DNA of 11,136 nt from Eubacterium sp. (GCA_017475785.1 JAFVEX010000101.1:1-11136), one strand, 5' to 3'; positions 1 to 7,286 are shown, counted from the stretch's first letter. A program made the numbers and translations. The notes: generated by a model not told the origin, from the letters alone.

Positions 1-164
1 CGGACAAAGAGTCACGCTTATGATGAATTGGCCGCACACCTACAAAATCTTAGTGCGAAGTTCGATGGCATTTCCCGTGGAGTGTGCAGAGAATATCATT
101 GTCGGAGTGCGAAAATAAAATGCCACGATCCCGACAAACATCAATCTTGAGAGGAGTTTCTTTC
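1..164. other. Leader region upstream of recJ, no convincing gene
   Basis: This stretch is visibly more AT-rich than the genes that follow. One forward frame is open from the left edge to a TGA at 148-150, just before the recJ ribosome binding site, so it could be the last 49 codons of a gene cut by the window edge. However, its Cys/His/Lys-rich end and its ATA and CTA codons, unusual next to the genes here, do not look like a conserved protein. A second frame is open to a TAA at 116-118. A weak promoter-like pair, TTTCCC (71-76) and TATCAT (94-99) with a 17-base spacer, matches the -10 consensus well but the -35 poorly. No tRNA-like or terminator-like structure was seen. Confidence 0.35.
149..156 (+). 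promoter_or_regulatory. Ribosome binding site that fixes the recJ start
   Basis: GAGAGGAG lies 8 bases before the ATG at 165. The in-frame GTG at 84 has only a GGAG one base upstream, too close to work, so the ATG at 165 is the preferred start. Confidence 0.8.
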
Positions 165-1883
165 ATGCAGGAAAAGTGGGTAGTTGCCGCCAAGCGGGCG
201 GATTTTAACGCAATTGCAGAAAAATACGGGATAGATCCAGTCACGGCCCGCCTGATCCGGAACCGGGATGTGATCGGCGATGAGGCGATCGGGAAGTATC
301 TGTACGGCTCGCCTGAGGATCTCTATGAGCCGGAGCGCATGAAGGATATGACAAAGGCCGCCGCGTTTCTTCTGGAGGCGGTCAGAAGCGCGAAAAAGAT
401 CCGGATCATCGGGGATTATGATATCGACGGCGTGATGTCTTCGTATATTCTCCTGCGGAGCTTCTCCCGTATGGGGGCGGATGTGGATGTGCGGATTCCA
501 GACCGGATCCGGGACGGATACGGGTTGAATGAGCGCCTGGTGCGGGCTGCGGCGGAAGATGGAAGGCAGGTGCTGTTAACCTGTGACAACGGGATTGCCG
601 CGTCTGCCGAGCTGGAGCTGGCTTATGAGCTGGGGCTGCAGGCGGTTGTGACAGATCATCATGAAGTACCGTATCAGGAGGGGGATGACGGGGTTCGGAA
701 GATGTGTCTGCCGCGTGCGGAGGCCGTAATAGATCCGAAACGCGCAGACTGCGCGTACCCGTTCAAAGGACTGTGCGGGGCGGCAGTTGCCTGGAAGCTG
801 ATCTGCTGTATGTACCGCATGGCAGGCATTCCCCGTGCAGAGGCTGACGAACTGATCGCGTATGCGGCATTCGCGACGGTTGGTGATGTGATGGATCTGA
901 AGGATGAGAACAGAATTCTGGTCAGGGAGGGCCTGAAGCAGCTGCGCCGGACAGATAATCCCGGACTGCAGGAGCTGATTTCGCAGAATGGAATTGAACC
1001 GCAGCAGCTGGATGTCTATCACATCGGCTTTATTCTGGGGCCATGCCTGAATGCCAGCGGCAGGCTTGACACGGCAGGACATGCGCTGGCACTGCTGGCC
1101 GTTGACCGGCGGGAAGAGGCGGCAAAGCTTGCCGGTGACCTGATTGCCCTGAATGCCAACAGGAAGGACATGACGATCCGGAATGAGGCGGAGGCACAGC
1201 AGCTGATTGAAACGTCCGGCCTTGCGCGCGACCGCGTGATGGTCGTATATCTGCCGGACTGTCATGAGTCGCTCGCGGGCATTGTAGCAGGACGCCTGAA
1301 GGAGCGCTACCACCGTCCGGTGTTCGTCCTGACACAGACAGCAGGGGGCGTCAAGGGATCCGGAAGGTCAGTCGAGGCCTATAATATGTATGAAGGACTC
1401 TGCGCGTGCAGGGAGTATCTCACAAAATTCGGCGGCCATCCGATGGCGGCGGGCATCTCCCTTCAGGAGGATATGATAGAGCCCTTCCGCCGGCAGATCA
1501 ATGCCGCGTGCGCACTGACAGAAGAGGATCTTCAGCCCAGATATGTCATCGACGTGCCGATGCCGATTTCTTATGTAACAGAAAACCTGATCCGGGAACT
1601 GGATTGCCTGAAGCCGTTTGGCAAGGGAAACACAAAGCCGGTTTTTGCCCAGAAGGGTCTGGCCGTCCTTGGCGCGCGGGTTTTCGGAAAAAACAGGAAC
1701 GTGGTGAAATGCCGGCTGGCAGACTCCGCGGGAAGAACGGCAGATGCTGTTTATTTCGGAGACGGGGACGCGTTTATCTCATATATCTCCTCGCAAGAGA
1801 CAATTTCTGTGATTTATTATCCCGGAATCGACACGTTCCGCGGGCGCAATTCAATTCAGATTGTAATAACCAATTACCGCTGA
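165..1883 (+). CDS. recJ: Single-stranded-DNA-specific exonuclease RecJ
   Basis: RecJ degrades single-stranded DNA 5' to 3' in the cytoplasm, serving RecF-pathway recombination, mismatch repair and base-excision repair. The protein is 572 residues from the ATG at 165, close to E. coli RecJ and shorter than the Bacillus form, which has an extra C-terminal part. The metal-binding DHH motifs are all visible: GDYDIDG (83-89), the Asp of TCDNG (141), DHH (164-166) and Asp241 in ATVGDVMDL. The linker motif GPCLNASGRL (292-301) and the DHHA1 signatures KGSGRS (397-402) and FGGHPMAAG (422-430) follow. The last ~120 residues, with LKPFGKGNTKPVF, match the OB-fold DNA-binding domain. The catalytic ligands look intact. 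The stop is TGA at 1881-1883, and the promoter for the next gene begins almost at once, so recJ may be transcribed separately from apt-rel as well as with it. Confidence 0.95.
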   Translation: MQEKWVVAAKRADFNAIAEKYGIDPVTARLIRNRDVIGDEAIGKYLYGSPEDLYEPERMKDMTKAAAFLLEAVRSAKKIRIIGDYDIDGVMSSYILLRSFSRMGADVDVRIPDRIRDGYGLNERLVRAAAEDGRQVLLTCDNGIAASAELELAYELGLQAVVTDHHEVPYQEGDDGVRKMCLPRAEAVIDPKRADCAYPFKGLCGAAVAWKLICCMYRMAGIPRAEADELIAYAAFATVGDVMDLKDENRILVREGLKQLRRTDNPGLQELISQNGIEPQQLDVYHIGFILGPCLNASGRLDTAGHALALLAVDRREEAAKLAGDLIALNANRKDMTIRNEAEAQQLIETSGLARDRVMVVYLPDCHESLAGIVAGRLKERYHRPVFVLTQTAGGVKGSGRSVEAYNMYEGLCACREYLTKFGGHPMAAGISLQEDMIEPFRRQINAACALTEEDLQPRYVIDVPMPISYVTENLIRELDCLKPFGKGNTKPVFAQKGLAVLGARVFGKNRNVVKCRLADSAGRTADAVYFGDGDAFISYISSQETISVIYYPGIDTFRGRNSIQIVITNYR

Positions 1884-1886
1884 ATC

Positions 1887-1915
1887 TTGAATCTGAACTA
1901 TCTTAATGCTATACT
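1887..1915 (+). promoter_or_regulatory. Sigma-A-type promoter with extended -10, upstream of apt
   Basis: The -35 element TTGAAT (1887-1892) and the -10 element TATACT (1910-1915) are separated by exactly 17 bases. TG at 1907-1908 followed by one base makes it an extended -10 (TGCTATACT). The -10 matches TATAAT at five of six positions and the -35 matches TTGACA at four. Transcription would start near 1922, giving an apt leader of about 70 bases. The surrounding AT-rich DNA stands out from the GC-rich genes. It would drive apt and probably rel. Confidence 0.75.
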
Positions 1916-1990
1916 TAAAGTTAATTTTTATGCAGAGTTTCCGCGCCCGTCGGAATCAGACAGGACAGAGAGGTTCACAAGGAGGAAGTC

Positions 1991-2515
1991 ATGAAAAAAC
2001 TCGAAGAATATGTCACCAGCATCCCTGATTTTCCGGAGAAAGGAATCATTTTCCGCGACATCACCAGTATCCTGCAGGACGCAGACGGTCTGCAGCTCTC
2101 CATTGATTCACTTCAGGCCTTCCTGGAGGACGTCGAGTTTGACATTATCGCCGGAACAGAGTCGAGAGGTTTTATTTTCGGTGTTCCGGTAGCCTATAAT
2201 CTGCATAAGCCGTTTGTTCCGGTCAGAAAAAAGGGAAAACTCCCGCGTGAGACGGTCTCTCAGAAGTATGATCTGGAATATGGCACCGCTGAAATTGAGA
2301 TCCATAAGGACTCTATCAAGCCGGGAGACAGAGTCGTGCTGGTAGACGATCTGATGGCGACAGGCGGGACGATTGAGGCAGCCGCAAAGCTTGTGGAGCA
2401 GCTGGGCGGAGAGGTCGTAAAGATGGTATTTGTCATGGAGCTTGCAGGTCTGAAGGGCCGAGAGAAGCTCGCCGGATATGACATTGACTCCGCAATTATT
2501 TACGAGGGCAAATAA
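1991..2515 (+). CDS. apt: Adenine phosphoribosyltransferase
   Basis: APT makes AMP and pyrophosphate from adenine and PRPP, the one-step adenine salvage reaction in the cytoplasm. The 174-residue length is normal for the family. The PRPP-binding signature VVLVDDLMATGGT is at 115-127, the RKKGKLP segment at 79-85, and the flexible catalytic loop follows at about 88-107. The N-terminal IPDFPEKGIIFRDITS (11-26) is the typical APT opening. AAGGAGG (1979-1985) lies 5 bases before the ATG. A strong promoter sits about 75 bases upstream, and rel starts 70 bases after the stop, so the two purine-nucleotide genes are probably co-transcribed. This apt-rel pairing is standard in Firmicutes. Confidence 0.96.
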   Translation: MKKLEEYVTSIPDFPEKGIIFRDITSILQDADGLQLSIDSLQAFLEDVEFDIIAGTESRGFIFGVPVAYNLHKPFVPVRKKGKLPRETVSQKYDLEYGTAEIEIHKDSIKPGDRVVLVDDLMATGGTIEAAAKLVEQLGGEVVKMVFVMELAGLKGREKLAGYDIDSAIIYEGK

Positions 2516-2585
2516 AACAGTCCGGAAGCCCCCCTTCGCCAGATGACCGGCATTGTCTCTTTAATTTGAAAAGGCAGGGAAAAGC

Positions 2586-4892
2586 ATGCTTGACGTGAAC
2601 AACATTCAGGACAAAGAACAACTGAAGAAGGAAATTGAGGCGGTTGATGCCAACGTCAAGTCCATGAGCGACTTTATGAGTCCGGATCAGCTGTATGAAG
2701 AACTAATCCGCGCGATCCGCAGTTATCATCCGGTCGGCGATATTTCGATTGTCGACCGCGCGTATGAGATCTCACGGAAGGCGCACGAAGGGCAGCTCCG
2801 CAAGTCCGGGGAGCCGTATATCATTCATCCGCTCTGTGTGGCGATCATTCTGGCTGATCTGGAGCTTGACTGCGAGACGCTTGTCGCCGCGCTTCTGCAT
2901 GATGTCGTAGAAGATACGATCATGACAAACGAGGAGCTGACGGAAGAATTCGGGCCGGATGTCGCGCTGATTGTCGACGGCGTCACAAAGCTGAGCCAGC
3001 TGTCCTACAAAGCGGACAAGGTCGAGGAGCAGGCGGAAAACCTGCGTAAGCTGTTTCTTGCGATGGCACGTGACATCCGTGTCATCCTTGTAAAACTTGC
3101 CGACCGTCTGCATAACATGCGCACGCTGCAGTATATGAAGCCGGTTAAGCAGCACGATAAATCTAGAGAGACGCTGGATATCTACGCGCCGATCGCCGGA
3201 AGAATCGGTCTCGCAAAAGTAAAAGACGAGCTGGAGGATCTGGCGCTGAAGTATCTCTACCCGGAGGATTACGCCAGTCTGATCGAGCAGATTGACCAGA
3301 AAAAAGAAGTCCGGGAGGCATTTGTCGATTCGATCATTGAGGACGTGCGCCGGCAGATTGAATCCGCAGGTATCCAGGCAGAAATCAACGGGCGCGTCAA
3401 ACACCTGTTCAGCATTTACAAAAAAATGGTCAGCCAGAACAAGAGTCTGGACCAGATCTATGACCTGTTCGCCGTGCGGATCATCGTATCTTCGGTCAGG
3501 GACTGCTACGCCGCGCTCGGCGTGATTCATGAGCTGTACACCCCGATCCCCGGACGCTTCAAAGATTATATCGCCATGCCGAAGCCGAATATGTACCAGT
3601 CGCTTCACACGACGCTGATCAGCCGCGAAGGACGGCCGTTTGAAATTCAGATCAGAACGTTCGAGATGCACCGTGTGGCGGAGTATGGTATCGCGGCGCA
3701 CTGGAGATACAAGGCCGGCACCGGAAGCAGAAGGACGGAGAGTACAGAAGAGACAGAGAAGCTTAACTGGCTCCGCCAGATTCTGGAGCTGCAGCAGGAT
3801 GCCTCCGACGGGCAGGAATTTATGAGCCTGCTGAAGAACGATCTGGATCTCTTTACGGAAAACGTCTACGTCTTTTCTCCGGCAGGAGACCTGAAGGCGC
3901 TGCCCAGCGGCTCCTGTACAATAGATTTTGCGTATGCCGTTCACTCGGCGGTGGGAAACCGCATGGTTGGCGCCAGAATCAACGGAAAGCTTGTTCCGAT
4001 CGAGACGGTGCTGCAAAATGGCGACCGGATCGAGATCATCACTTCACAGAACTCACGCGGCCCCAGCCGTGACTGGCTGAAGGTCGTCAAAAGTACGACG
4101 GCGCGCAACCGCATCAACCGGTGGTTCCGTGAAGAACGCAAAGAAGATAACATCCAAAAGGGAAAAGAAATGCTCTCTGTGTACGCAAAGCGCAAAGAGC
4201 AGCCCCTCGCAGAATTCCTGAAGCCGCCATATATGGAGCGCGTGATGCGCCGGTATGGATTCGGTGACTGGGACTCTGTCCTGGCGGCGATCGGGCACGG
4301 CGGCCTCAAGGAAGGGCAGGTACTGAATCGTCTGAAGAGCGCCTGGGAAAGTGACCAGGCCGCGCGTATCACAGACCAGCAGGTACTGGAGTCGGTCCAC
4401 GCCCACAGCGAACAGCCGCACGAGGAGGTTCAGCACAAGGGCGGCATCACAGTGCGTGGCATCACAGATATCTCGGTGCGTTTCTCCAAGTGCTGCAGTC
4501 CAATCCCCGGCGACGAGATTGTCGGATTTGTCACACGAGGGCGCGGCATAACCATCCACAGGACGGACTGTGTCAATATTATGACACTCCCGGAATCGGA
4601 GCGGGACCGCCTGATTGACGCGGAGTGGGCACCGGAGCAGGACGGCAGGCAGAATTACACAGTTGAGATCAAGGTATATGCCCAGAACAGAACAGGTCTT
4701 CTGGTTGATATTTCCAGGATTTTTTCCGACCGCGGCATCGAGCTTTCCGCGATCAACGTGCGGACCAGTAAGCAGCGTGTCGTGACAATGGAAATCACCT
4801 TTGATGTAACAAGCAGGGATGAGCTGCTGAATCTGATGCAGAAAATCCGTCAGGTGGAGAGTGTCACAGAGGTCAGCAGAACAATCGGATAA
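2586..4892 (+). CDS. rel: Bifunctional (p)ppGpp synthetase/hydrolase Rel (RelA/SpoT family)
   Basis: Rel makes (p)ppGpp from ATP plus GDP or GTP when uncharged tRNA enters the ribosome, and hydrolyses it when starvation ends. At 768 residues it is full length. The hydrolase HD domain keeps H81, H105-D106, E109-D110, D173 and N177, consistent with an active hydrolase. The synthetase domain keeps D293, E353 and RFKD (324-327), the charge pattern of bifunctional rather than synthetase-only enzymes. A TGS domain follows (about 421-485, with H453 in FAYAVHSAVG), then a helical region, the zinc-finger/CC domain with C636, C637, H658 and C662, and a C-terminal ACT domain (about 690-768). AAGGCAGG (2571-2578) lies 7 bases before the ATG. 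The 70-base gap after apt has no clear promoter or terminator, so transcription probably reads through from apt. No key residue is missing. Confidence 0.97.
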   Translation: MLDVNNIQDKEQLKKEIEAVDANVKSMSDFMSPDQLYEELIRAIRSYHPVGDISIVDRAYEISRKAHEGQLRKSGEPYIIHPLCVAIILADLELDCETLVAALLHDVVEDTIMTNEELTEEFGPDVALIVDGVTKLSQLSYKADKVEEQAENLRKLFLAMARDIRVILVKLADRLHNMRTLQYMKPVKQHDKSRETLDIYAPIAGRIGLAKVKDELEDLALKYLYPEDYASLIEQIDQKKEVREAFVDSIIEDVRRQIESAGIQAEINGRVKHLFSIYKKMVSQNKSLDQIYDLFAVRIIVSSVRDCYAALGVIHELYTPIPGRFKDYIAMPKPNMYQSLHTTLISREGRPFEIQIRTFEMHRVAEYGIAAHWRYKAGTGSRRTESTEETEKLNWLRQILELQQDASDGQEFMSLLKNDLDLFTENVYVFSPAGDLKALPSGSCTIDFAYAVHSAVGNRMVGARINGKLVPIETVLQNGDRIEIITSQNSRGPSRDWLKVVKSTTARNRINRWFREERKEDNIQKGKEMLSVYAKRKEQPLAEFLKPPYMERVMRRYGFGDWDSVLAAIGHGGLKEGQVLNRLKSAWESDQAARITDQQVLESVHAHSEQPHEEVQHKGGITVRGITDISVRFSKCCSPIPGDEIVGFVTRGRGITIHRTDCVNIMTLPESERDRLIDAEWAPEQDGRQNYTVEIKVYAQNRTGLLVDISRIFSDRGIELSAINVRTSKQRVVTMEITFDVTSRDELLNLMQKIRQVESVTEVSRTIG

Positions 4893-4900
4893 TCGGTTAT

Positions 4901-5017
4901 TCCCATCGGATCAGATTCTTTTCGGATTCACGCTTCGATCGAAGCGAGATCAAAGGAAACTCTGATTAATTCGAGCCGGTCTGATCCCGGGAGCTGAGCG
5001 GTGATGGATTAAATCAG
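4901..5017 (+). other. Nested inverted repeats between rel and the MBL hydrolase gene
   Basis: In the gap after rel, GGATCAGA (4908-4915) is the exact reverse complement of TCTGATCC (4980-4987). It is flanked by TCCC (4901-4904) that can pair with GGGA (4989-4992). Inside, TTCTTTT (4916-4922) can pair with AAAGGAA (4952-4958) with one G-U, enclosing the 16-bp perfect palindrome at 4931-4946. A competing stem pairs CTGATT (4962-4967) with AATCAG (5012-5017) and crosses the first one, so the two would be alternatives or a pseudoknot. No run of T follows any stem, so this is not a normal intrinsic terminator. It could be a processing site, an attenuator-like element, or chance; pairings were found by eye and no energies were computed. 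Confidence 0.4.
4931..4946. repeat. 16-bp perfect palindrome CGCTTCGATCGAAGCG
   Basis: The sequence equals its own reverse complement over all 16 bases. As RNA it folds into a 6-bp stem with a GAUC loop; as DNA it could be a two-fold symmetric protein-binding site. It lies about 40 bases after the rel stop and 104 bases before the start of the next gene. AGATC rather than a T-tract follows it, which argues against a terminator. Confidence 0.6.
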
Positions 5018-5036
5018 CGTTCCCCTATTTAAAAAT

Positions 5037-5040
5037 GGAG
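5037..5040 (+). promoter_or_regulatory. Ribosome binding site that fixes the MBL hydrolase start
   Basis: GGAG ends 9 bases before the ATG at 5050. It overlaps the in-frame ATG at 5035, which itself has no Shine-Dalgarno sequence upstream. A third ATG at 5059 is 18 bases away, too far. The start at 5050 is therefore preferred. Confidence 0.65.
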
Positions 5041-5049
5041 ATAAATTGT

Positions 5050-5685
5050 ATGGCTTCTATGCAGATTCAAAGCCTGTTGATCGGCAATATTATGACAAAC
5101 TGTTATCTTCTGATGAACAGTGATACAAAGGAGCTTCTGATCGTCGACCCGGCGGATCAGGCCGCGCTGATCAAAAAACGAATCGCCGAAATGGGCGGAA
5201 CCCCAGTGGCAATTCTTCTGACGCACGGTCATTTTGATCACATGCTGGCCGCCGATGAACTGCGTAAAGAGTACGCATGTCCTGTCTGCGCGCATGTTAA
5301 GGAAGAACCGGTACTGGAGAATCCTATGATCAATCTGTCCGGAGCCTGGGGGACGGGGATGTCTCTGAAAGCGGACAGGCTGTTTTATGATGACGAAAAG
5401 GTGGAGCTGGCAGGTTTTACTTTCCAGGTGCTGCACACCCCGGGACATACCCCGGGAAGCTGTTGTTTCTATTTCCCGGAAGAGCAGGTTCTGATCTCGG
5501 GAGATACTCTGTTTCAGGGATCCTGCGGCAGAACAGACTTCCCATCTTCGAGCATGTCTGATATGATGGAAAGCCTGAGGCGTCTTGCCGGAGAGCTTCC
5601 TGACGAGACAGCAGTTTATCCGGGACACAATGCCAGCACGACCATCCGAGACGAGAAACGCTGGAATCCCTTTATTCCGCGATGA
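5050..5685 (+). CDS. Metallo-beta-lactamase-fold hydrolase (glyoxalase II-like)
   Basis: This 211-residue cytoplasmic protein has the MBL fold of the small hydroxyacylglutathione-hydrolase-like subgroup. The two-metal site is complete: THGHFDH gives H59, H61, D63 and H64; HTPGHTPGS gives H133; SGDTLF gives D152; and YPGHN gives H193. GSCGRTDF (157-164) is also typical of this subgroup. The likely reaction is hydrolysis of a thioester or similar bond, but the substrate is unknown. Most Clostridia are thought to lack glutathione, so a true glyoxalase II role is doubtful. Its stop overlaps the hemZ start in ATGA (5682-5685), so the two are translationally coupled and may act together. It follows rel by a structured gap and probably begins the hemZ-hisS-aspS unit. 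No signal peptide is seen. Confidence 0.9.
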   Translation: MASMQIQSLLIGNIMTNCYLLMNSDTKELLIVDPADQAALIKKRIAEMGGTPVAILLTHGHFDHMLAADELRKEYACPVCAHVKEEPVLENPMINLSGAWGTGMSLKADRLFYDDEKVELAGFTFQVLHTPGHTPGSCCFYFPEEQVLISGDTLFQGSCGRTDFPSSSMSDMMESLRRLAGELPDETAVYPGHNASTTIRDEKRWNPFIPR

Positions 5686-7286
5686 AAATTGAACTGGTAC
5701 TGAATGAAAAAAAATTTGAATATGATCTCTACCACCTGATTCAGGCGTTTTATCCGGAAGCAGAGATGACGATCCGGTACTGTCTTTCCGATGAGGATGC
5801 AGGACGGCCGGGCCGCGACAGTGTTTCTGATGAGGATGCAGAACGGCCGGGTCGCGACTGTGTTTCCGGTGAGCATGCAGAACTGCCGGAAGCGGCGGTG
5901 CCTTCGGACGGGCAGGTGCCGTCCGGGGAAGCTGACCTGATGTTTGTGGTCGGGTACGGGGAACAGACAGTATCTCTGCGTGTGGCCGGCCGGGATGATT
6001 CCGCAGAAACTGCAGAGGAGCTTGTGCTGAAGAATCCCGCAGACCGGGCAGAGACAAAAAACCAGCTGAAAAGGCTGGTTTATTCAAGTCTTGTACAGCG
6101 CTGCGGCCACACACTTCCGTGGGGGGATCTCTCCGGAATCCGTCCGGTGAAGCTGGTGACTGCCATGCTGGATTCAGGAATGGCTCCGGATGACGCTCTG
6201 CATGAGATGCAGGCCAGGTACTGTGTCAGCGACGAAAAGGCATATCTTGCGCTGCAGGTTGCCTGCCGCGAGCAGACATTGCTCTCGGCCTTTGACTATC
6301 GAAGCGGTTACAGTCTGTACATCGATATTCCGTTTTGTCCGTCAATCTGCCTGTACTGCACCTTCGGGTCACACCCGATCCGGCAGTGGGAAACCGCCGT
6401 GGAGCCGTATCTGGAAGCGCTCGGAAGAGAACTGGAGTATCTGTCCGGGCGGATGAAAGGAGTTCGTCTCGACACGATCTATATCGGAGGCGGCACACCG
6501 ACGTCTATTCTGCCAGAACAGATGGACGCGCTCCTGAACAGGATCGAAAAGCTGTTTCCGGTCCACAGTGTGCGGGAATTTACCGTAGAAGCCGGAAGAC
6601 CCGACACGGTAAGTCTGGAGATGCTGCAGGTTCTGCGGGCGCACCCGGTTACACGAATCTCTGTAAATCCACAGACCATGAATCAGAAAACCCTGGATCT
6701 GATCGGCAGGCGGCACACCGTCGGAGAGACTGTCGAAGCATTCCAGATGGCTCGCGCTCTGGGATTTGAACACATCAACATGGATATGATCGTCGGACTT
6801 CCGGGCGAAGGCAGGACAGAGGTGACGCATACGCTCCGCCAGATCGAGGCGCTGGATCCTGATGATTTTACGGTGCATTCCCTCGCACTGAAGCGCGCGG
6901 CGCGTCTGAATCTGTTTCGCGACACATGGCGGCCGGTCTCGTTTGAAAACTCAGCCGCGATCATGGGCGAGATCGCAGAAGGGGCGGCGCGGATGAAGAT
7001 GCAGCCCTATTACCTCTACCGCCAGAAAAACATGGCGGGCAATTTTGAAAATGTCGGCTACGCGAAGGAGGGGCGCGCCTGTCTGTACAATATCCTGATC
7101 ATGGAAGAAAAGCAGACTATCGCGGGCGCGGGCTGCGGCGCCGCGACCAAGCTGGTTCTGCCGGACGGAAGCAAGGCAGGGCGGACAGAAAACGTAAAGA
7201 GCCTGCGTGAGTACCTCGACAGGACGCAGGAAATGATCGAGCGGAAAGAACAATTATTTTGCAAAGGGGAATCATTATGGCAATGA
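5682..7286 (+). CDS. hemZ: HemZ-type radical SAM protein (coproporphyrinogen III oxidase-like)
   Basis: HemZ belongs to the HemN/HemW branch of radical SAM enzymes and is usually annotated as oxygen-independent coproporphyrinogen III dehydrogenase, a heme-synthesis step. The protein is 534 residues. An N-terminal domain (about 1-33 and 85-200, with WGDLSGIRPVKL at 147-158) precedes the radical SAM barrel. The [4Fe-4S] motif is C219-x3-C223-x2-C226 in IPFCPSICLYCTFGS, and the SAM-binding GGGTPT is at 269-274. The C-terminal part has QPYYLYRQKNMAGNFENVGY (441-460), typical of HemZ. The fourth cysteine of true HemN (CxC) is replaced by Phe228, as in HemW, so oxidase activity is uncertain. Residues 34-69 are a tandem repeat rich in Asp, Glu, Arg, Pro and Gly that probably forms a disordered hinge. 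The gene overlaps the MBL gene by 4 bases and hisS by 10. Confidence 0.92.
   Translation: MKIELVLNEKKFEYDLYHLIQAFYPEAEMTIRYCLSDEDAGRPGRDSVSDEDAERPGRDCVSGEHAELPEAAVPSDGQVPSGEADLMFVVGYGEQTVSLRVAGRDDSAETAEELVLKNPADRAETKNQLKRLVYSSLVQRCGHTLPWGDLSGIRPVKLVTAMLDSGMAPDDALHEMQARYCVSDEKAYLALQVACREQTLLSAFDYRSGYSLYIDIPFCPSICLYCTFGSHPIRQWETAVEPYLEALGRELEYLSGRMKGVRLDTIYIGGGTPTSILPEQMDALLNRIEKLFPVHSVREFTVEAGRPDTVSLEMLQVLRAHPVTRISVNPQTMNQKTLDLIGRRHTVGETVEAFQMARALGFEHINMDMIVGLPGEGRTEVTHTLRQIEALDPDDFTVHSLALKRAARLNLFRDTWRPVSFENSAAIMGEIAEGAARMKMQPYYLYRQKNMAGNFENVGYAKEGRACLYNILIMEEKQTIAGAGCGAATKLVLPDGSKAGRTENVKSLREYLDRTQEMIERKEQLFCKGESLWQ
5781..5888 (+). repeat. In-frame 39-bp tandem repeat within hemZ
   Basis: Three units lie head to tail: 5781-5819, 5820-5858 and a shorter 5859-5888. 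By eye the first two match at 34 of 39 bases; the third is more diverged and loses similarity after eight to ten codons. The period is 13 codons, with protein consensus near (C/S)-V-S-D-E-D-A-E-R-P-G-R-D. Because 39 is a multiple of three, gain or loss of a unit keeps hemZ in frame. The units fall between the conserved N-terminal strand/helix and the next conserved block, a place where a flexible linker would be tolerated. Confidence 0.85.
7263..7269 (+). promoter_or_regulatory. Ribosome binding site of hisS, inside the hemZ end
   Basis: AAAGGGG lies 7 bases before the ATG at 7277 and within the last hemZ codons. It favours this ATG over the in-frame TTG at 7259, which lies upstream of it, and over the ATG at 7283, which is 13 bases away. 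Confidence 0.7.

Noticed and set aside
1..150. Open frame from the left edge to TGA 148-150 as the end of an upstream gene
   Set aside because: It is only 49 codons, with codons unusual for this window and no recognisable protein pattern; it cannot be excluded but is not supported.
84..164. Longer recJ starting at GTG 84
   Set aside because: The only purine-rich site is one base from the GTG, while a strong GAGAGGAG sits 8 bases before the ATG at 165, and the extra 27 residues do not look like RecJ.
1959..1970. 12-mer GACAGGACAGAG shared by the apt leader (1959-1970) and the hydrolase leader (10509-10520)
   Set aside because: A few shared 12-mers are expected by chance in 11 kb, and the distances to the start codons differ (20 versus 9 bases).
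2772..4016. 414-codon open frame on the - strand across rel
   Set aside because: It lies fully inside a clear conserved gene, is a common by-product of GC-rich codon use, and its translation shows no known pattern.
4931..4946. Palindrome as an intrinsic terminator of rel
   Set aside because: The stem is only 6 bp and is followed by AGATC rather than a run of T.
7259..7276. hisS starting at TTG 7259
   Set aside because: The AAAGGGG site lies downstream of this TTG and is well placed for the ATG at 7277; family members open with the residues coded from there.
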